NCBI GenBank assembly: GCA_030704615.1
Contig: CM060731.1
Span: 48,362,001-48,422,000 of the forward strand
DNA from: Takakia lepidozioides
Lineage: Eukaryota; Streptophyta; Takakiopsida; Takakiales; Takakiaceae
Length of the DNA stretch: 60,000 bases
Direction: 5' to 3'
A program made the translations under genes and the position numbers. Positions 54,716 to 60,000 of the stretch are shown here, piece after piece. The notes under the pieces are model-generated. The model did no database searches. It was not told where the DNA came from and was given only the letters and a program-made list of their open reading frames with translations. Position 1 is the stretch's first letter. The number at the start of each line of letters is the position of its first letter.

Positions 54716-56248
54716 GTAGTGCATCTGCAGATCATCCCTTCACCAGCTCGAACATTCATTTCTACCATATACAAGTGTGCTTAATTCATTGCCTCAGGTA
54801 CAACTTTGAGCAAGGAGGAAACCACAGTGTATGCTGCTCACATTTCGCGTGTAATAAGTTAGTTACTACATTCCTGTCGGGGTTGAACGTTTGATTCAAA
54901 AGAGAACAAGCAGACGTTCATGTGATGGGTTGCAAAGGTGCTCGGATCAACATTGTTCAAGCTCATGTGCTTACTTTGCACAGCAAAATTAGGTGTTCCA
55001 TCTTTCTAGTCACTGCCCTGATCATGTACATGTCTGGAAAGCCAATTTCAGTTTTTCAATGGCTTGTGTAACACAGCTGTGCAGAGTTCATAGAAATGGT
55101 TTAGTCCATATACTTGGGATGTGTCATGCCGCCATTGCAAAGGTGGATCATGTGAAACATTCACAAGGTTTGAAACAAGTTAGCTTTGCAGCTACCAGTG
55201 AGACATTTGCAGGCAGGGAAAAGATCCAACGTTGGAAGTAGGCAGTTTGAGTGTCTGTAGAGGGACACAAGAAATTAGTGAAACCCCCCACTTGAAACAA
55301 TAAGCAACATGAGTACAGAGGCAACTATCTAAGCGTCATTGGTGAGATGGTTGTATGATATTCAGTTCAAAAGGTGAGCTTTTAGCTATAGGGTACAATA
55401 TGTATAGATTGTACTCATAAGACGTTGTTTGCCGGTACAATATGTATAGAGAACATCACCAACGAGGATGCGTACAAAAACCCACAACAAACAGCCAGAA
55501 GGAAAGCTTCAACTAGGTATATACCAGTGTTGGACTGGTATATAGGGTCTGGCGTGGTATTAAACCAGGGTATTGAAGGTTCCCCGGACGGAAATGCGGT
55601 GTCGCATTTTCGTAACCGACCCGGCTGGTATTGGCTTTTGTAATACTATGGTATTGGCAATTCCAATACTGTGGTTGATAACCAGACCGGCTGGAATTGC
55701 CAAGGCAATACCCGGGTGCATACCTGTATTATGGGCGAAAACAAGGTAGATGTGGTTGTGGGTTCAAACCATGCTCTGGTGTGTCATGAAGGTGTCCACC
55801 AGGCCCCTTTGAGCTTGTTCCACCTGGTTGCCAATCTGAAATAAAATATATATTAGCTCCGGTACCGAAGGCGGTAGCCCTTCGGGATGAAGTGACACCA
55901 TGAGCTTAGCTTGCTTCGGCAAGAGTCTTCCTTCTTTTATCATTTATTTAGCTCTCAAGAACTGCCTATTTGATGAGGATCCCACATGTATCCGGGCATA
56001 CATAAACCAGTCATGTTGTCTTGGCACTAAGAGAGTCTGAATTGTAGCAACAATAATCACAGTTACATAATGGAATACTCATCAGACACACATTTGCAAG
56101 AGGTTGAAATATGGCTAGTCCAGAATAAGAGGGAATTAACTGCTAGTTAATAGGGGTCTGCTGTGGTAGGGTCTAGAGAATCTTAGAAAGTGTAGTACCA
56201 GAATTTGCATCTTACTTGGAACTAAGAAACATGTGAGGGGATACATAC
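54716..56248. other. Intergenic or intronic DNA with small hairpins; no gene seen
   Basis: No exon of MCM10 or other gene was found on either strand. Features are a direct repeat GGTACAATATGTATAGA (about 55391 and 55435), a palindrome TATATACCAG-tgttgga-CTGGTATATA (about 55517-55543), repeated GGTATTG/CAATACC motifs to 55720, and a GGTACCGAAGGCGGTAGCCC hairpin near 55860. Confidence 0.5.
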
Positions 56249-57486
56249 TTGATGCCTTGTAGCCGAACAAAATTGAGATCATAAAACATGCTGTTAAGAG
56301 TGGCAGGTGGGACCAGCCTGTCCCTGTAACCATAGAAGTAATAGCGTCATATCCAGGCCCCCAAGCAAGTATAAAAAGTCTAAAGGGGATGATATCTTCA
56401 ATGAGCTAAACCACTCATTGATACAGTTTTGATGGGGTGTAAACAGCTCATTACTAAGGGTGCTGCTTATGCACAGGTCGCATTACCTTACAGGCTACAC
56501 CAATTAAATTGGTGTGACTTTGAACATCTGACTTTTAAGTCAATTAGACTTTTTATTGGTAAGACTCTGAGCTGTGAGATGTGTATACTGTTATGTTAGG
56601 CATGAAGCTGTACTCCAGGACACCTGAAGTCAACAAGGAGACGGCAGCACTCAAACAGATTTAGCTCCCACTTGGTAATGATCCAGCTGCTACTTTTGAG
56701 AGCACACCAGCCTTATGTTCACAGTGCACCTGATTCTCAGACCAGAGTGCTCATCAACATCGAATCCGTTGGTAAATGACTTGCTGCCTTGCTGAGAGTT
56801 GAAGCTTGCTGGAGCCAAATGATCTGACTCCGGGAGAAAATTCCTTGCGACATCTCTAAATGCTGCCATGGTCACTTTTCCTTTTGGTCTGGGGGCATCC
56901 TCCTCGGAGCAATAACCTTCAAAAGCCAGTCACGTCGTCAATTTGACTTTAAAACCACTGAATGCCGGTATCGTACTAACACCTTGACTTGTTTTGGATA
57001 AAGACTTCTGAGTGCATGAATGGGTGAGCAGAACATGGGGAGAAATTTACCCGCAGTTGGTGCAGGTGCAGATGGCTCGCTTGATAGATCTGGCATTGCA
57101 GCCTTGGAGACCTGTGCAGGCGAGCACAACACTTGCTGCGCCTTGCCTCCAAATCCCTTCCCTTTCTGTAACAACTGCACCCTCCCCGCGACCTCTTCAA
57201 TGTGCTCTGCTAAACACAACCAAAGAGACAGAATGTACTTAGAAGAACAAACTCACATCAAACAGATTGATAGAAATCTGCCGGAAACTCCGGCAGGGTA
57301 GGGAGAACTTGGCCTACATTCCTGTCCAGAAGCAAAGCATGGTTTCTTTTACTCTCACCATACGGAAATTTAACGAAACCTACCGTTTGCATCTCGGGTA
57401 TCACATGAGGCGCGTGGACTTTCCGGTATGGATTTGTCAGACTGTAGCATCATCAGCAGCTCCAAATCATCCTCCTCATTTTCCAT
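56249..57486 (-). pseudogene. MCM10: MCM10 N-terminal part (four exons; remainder not found)
   Basis: MCM10 is a replication factor that binds DNA, polymerase alpha and the MCM2-7 helicase in the nucleus. Minus-strand exons with matching phases: 57384-57486 (starts MENEEDDLELLMMLQ), 57051-57206 (HIEEVAGRVQLLQKGKGFGG), 56730-56916 (SEEDAPRPKGKV, AAFRDVARNFL, DEHSGLRIR) and 56249-56323 (LVPPATLNSMFYDLNFVRLQ). The string SGLRIR...FVRL is characteristic of the start of the conserved MCM10 core. The following exons (OB fold and zinc finger) should read GCWATIGV-like, but none is visible between 56248 and the TPST gene or further left. Within this window it is therefore a truncated gene; a very long intron cannot be excluded. 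Confidence 0.8.
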
Positions 57487-57886
57487 GTATGCTGTAGAGT
57501 ACAAACTGGAAACCAAGCAGCCTCTTGAGGGAAAACGGGGGATCCTCAAGGAATACTAGAACAGAAGTAGCGATTTTTTCTCCCCAATCTGCGTGGAGCG
57601 GAAGTTGAAAAAGTTATTGAACATCTCACCAAGCTTTAGTTCACCTGCCCGCATTAACAATCGGGGAAGCCTAATATAAACCATGTAGGTGTTGGAGGGG
57701 CAAACCAGGGAACATAGGTGGCACTCATTGCTATCAATGGCAGCCAAGTAGAATTGAGCAAGAAGGCAGAGGGAGAGACTAGACAGACTGACGGAGACCC
57801 GCGAACAGAGGCCTCTTGAGGCGAGACCAGCACTAGAGAAACCTTACAGTGAGGTGGGGTGGACAGGAAACAGAGCAGGAGGATAC
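57487..57886. other. MCM10 upstream region; no gene seen
   Basis: Short upstream region of MCM10. No clear TATA box or other motif stands out. Confidence 0.4.
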
Positions 57887-58430
57887 AACAGCAATGACGT
57901 GTATGGTGACAGAATGCCACTTATGTTTGGCCTTGCTCCAAGAACTTAACGCTCTGCTTCCCTTCGCAAGAGAAGGGCTGCCACCAACCACCATCAATTC
58001 ACCGCTAGCCCCTGCCAAAGCCGAGTGATCAAGAAGCCAGAGCCGGAAAAAATCCTGGTCTGGAGCCTTGGACCAAGAAGGCAAACAGCATACAACAGCA
58101 ATGAGGTGTATGGTGACAGAGTGCCACTTACGTTTGGCCTTGCTCCAAGAGCTACAACTAACGCTCTGCTTCCCTTGGCTAGAGAAGAGCTGCCGTCAAC
58201 CACCTTCAATTCACCGCTAGCTCCTGCCAAGGTGATCAAGAAGCCAGAGCAGGAAAATCCTGGTCTGGAGCCTTGCACCAAGAAGTCAAACGCGCTCTGC
58301 CTTCCAAATTCAAGAGCCCACGCTTCCAAATGGCGCCAAGCACTAATAAGGCAGAGCGTGACGCTTAAACACGCATGAAACCAACTCCAAGGCGCCAAAG
58401 ACCAGAGGACACAGAACTTTTCCCGCCAAC
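57887..58430 (-). repeat. Dispersed repeat R1, minus-oriented, with a tandem unit of about 207 bp
   Basis: CAACAGCAATGA-GTGTATGGTGACAG starts at 57887 and again at 58094. Each unit runs through GTTTGGCCTTGCTCCAAGA, AACGCTCTGCTTCCCTT, TTCAATTCACCGCTAG and TCAAGAAGCCAGAGC. The second unit continues into CAAATGGCGCCAAGCAC to 58430. The inverted counterpart is at 43425-43745. Confidence 0.85.
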
Positions 58431-58771
58431 TTTTCTCACATTATCAGAATTTTGCAGTCTCACCCTAAAAGATTGTCAATGGAGTGAATCCTATCTCCAC
58501 TTATGCCAAGGTACCTCCAATAATTTTTACCTTTGTAAACTGAGAAAAGTTCCATCAATCCACACTTCATAGTCTGCAACAAATGTAAGATTATTTCTCT
58601 GTCTTTTCTCATCATACATGCTTTCCATCCTTGAAGCTTTACTTTCTAGTACTCCCTTTACACCACCTACTTTCAGACCTATGCTTGACACACACGAGAT
58701 GGCCACCCCCTTCACCGCCAGCTCGACCATCTCCGTGGAACTATCCATACACTCAAACTCCAGATTTACAT
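58431..58771. other. 3' flank of TatC; no gene seen
   Basis: Non-coding sequence between R1 and the TatC stop codon, probably 3' UTR. The open frame 58527-58775 (minus) has no recognised domain. Confidence 0.4.
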
Positions 58772-60000
58772 TCATCCTTGTAATTGAGACTCATTATCCA
58801 AAAATTTAACAAGCACAGCTCCACCCATATACAGGCCAATTAGTGGGCCTGCCAAGAGGACCTGAGTTAAGGGATCAGTTGAGGGGGTCAGAATGGCTGC
58901 TGCAATGACAGCCCCTACCACTACATATCTCCACACAGAGAGCATTTGATCACCGGTAACCAGCTTGGTTTGCCCCAGCAGCAACTGGATCACTGGCACC
59001 TGTCAGTCAAGCAGCCAACAGACCCCAAGTCAGCCATGCCATCAAGGTGTTCATGTCCTTTCTCAAGCCTTATGGAAATTAAACAAGCCTAATGCCAGGA
59101 TCCTCTATGAATGCAGATGCCCTATGCTGGGAACCACTACGTATTAGGGAATGGGCAGGCCGCTGGCGACTCTGCAGGGTAAGCTGCCAGACGAGCTGGG
59201 CGGCGCACCCGCATCGCAGGCAAACAACCACACATGGTAACCAGTTAAACTTTCAATTATGTAATAGATTGGTTGGGCGGTAGGAATGGCTGACCTGAAA
59301 AGCTAGACCAGTACTGAACATGAGCACCAGCACAAACTCAAAGTACTGGTCAATTGACCAAAGCGATTCAACAACACCTTCAGCATACGAGACAAAAAAG
59401 TTGAGAGCTGCTGGCGTCAGGACTGCATAAGAGAATCCAAGGCCTGTGTAGAAGAGGACTGAGGACCCCAGAACAATAGGCGCCAGAAAGCGTCGCTCAC
59501 TCCGCGTTAAACCAGGTATAACAAACGCTATAATTTCATATATAATAACTGGGCTTCCCACCAGTAGCCCGCAGTAACCTGAAACCTGTGTGTATGCAAT
59601 ACAAACCTCCACTAATCAGCTCACTTATACCAAGAAAAGGGCCGTCAATGCTCTAAGGGGTGTATCAAACGAATGAAGAAAACTGCTGCATACCTTCAGT
59701 GTAGTGAAAAAATATTCCCCGGGTGAGAGAGCGAGGAACCGTACACCAAGGGAATAGACCGGAGCTTCCAGCAACACAATGAGGTCTTTAGCAAACACAA
59801 AACAGCCCAAAATGGCCACCCCCACTGCCACCACCGAGACCAGGATCCGTTGCCGTAGTTCTTCCAAATGGTCGAATATCGTCATCTCTTTCTCGTCAGG
59901 AAGCTCCTCTGCAGGCGGGTAGAGCCATGATGATAGCCCCTTCTCTGGCAACTCCAAAACCCTGTCTTTTTCTGGATCTTCCAACTGTAAATCATTCCCT
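58772..60000 (-). CDS. TATC: Chloroplast Sec-independent translocase TatC, last three exons
   Basis: TatC is the multi-spanning receptor core of the thylakoid cpTat (delta-pH) pathway, which moves folded twin-arginine proteins into the lumen. Minus-strand exons: 59694 to beyond 60000 ([14 protein letters not shown], first membrane span, [11 protein letters not shown]), 59295-59585 ([57 protein letters not shown]) and 58772-58999 ([41 protein letters not shown]). Junction phases are 0. Introns are 108 and 295 bp. The conserved HLEELR and FxxxP motifs are intact and the C-terminus (ESQLQG) is where plant TatC normally ends. The transit peptide and first exon(s) lie outside the window. Confidence 0.96.

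Noticed and set aside
55740-55840. Possible next MCM10 exon (frame containing QVEQAQRGLVD)
   Set aside because: It does not resemble the MCM10 core, has no fitting splice phase and lies in repeat-like DNA.
57833-58398. Minus-strand ORFs as exons of a gene between MCM10 and TatC
   Set aside because: The frames (SLAKGSRAL etc.) belong to the R1 repeat, which is tandem here and inverted at 43.4 kb. No splice chain to a neighbouring gene was found.

Overview
This is nuclear DNA of a land plant, rich in transposable elements. It carries plant-type phenylalanine ammonia-lyase (PAL), a chloroplast TatC, a plant tyrosylprotein sulfotransferase and MCM10, among Copia, Ty3/Gypsy, LINE and hAT remnants. 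The complete PAL gene has no intron. That is usual in non-seed plants and conifers and rare in angiosperms, and the gene introns here are short. A lycophyte or fern therefore looks plausible, but the species cannot be read from the window.

Layout. (a) 1-9315 and 32736-42100 are two direct copies of one segment. Each holds, left to right, PAL (minus strand; cut by the window edge in copy 1), an unrecognised four-exon gene (minus; called gene X here), a Copia RT/RNase H tail (minus), and a second Copia element (LTR, PBS, gag, protease; plus) inserted head-to-head into it. A third, more diverged copy has only the gene X part (about 43800-44264 plus 49667-52780). It lacks PAL and is split by a 5.4-kb retroelement-like insertion. 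(b) 9436-31684 is a transposon graveyard between the copies: three arrays of short palindromes with a period near 50 bp, two hAT remnants, minisatellites, two Gypsy remnants head-to-head, a frameshifted kinase-like gene, a run of large fold-back repeats, two unrecognised genes (one with three in-frame stops) and a LINE RT remnant. (c) 42100-49661 holds a PPR fragment, a dispersed repeat and the retroelement that splits gene X copy 3. (d) 52780-60000 is the most gene-like part: a TPST-like sulfotransferase (plus), the first four exons of MCM10 (minus; the rest is not found) and the last three exons of chloroplast TatC (minus, running off the window).

Function. PAL commits phenylalanine to phenylpropanoids, TatC is the core of thylakoid twin-arginine transport, TPST sulfates secreted peptides and MCM10 acts in replication. 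These do not form a pathway; the neighbourhood is shaped by duplication and transposition. The observations most worth following are gene X, whose exon phases hold and whose length changes are multiples of three in all three copies; the palindrome arrays beside hAT remnants; the fold-back cluster at 19.97-21.55 kb; and the fall in identity between the two long copies with distance from PAL.
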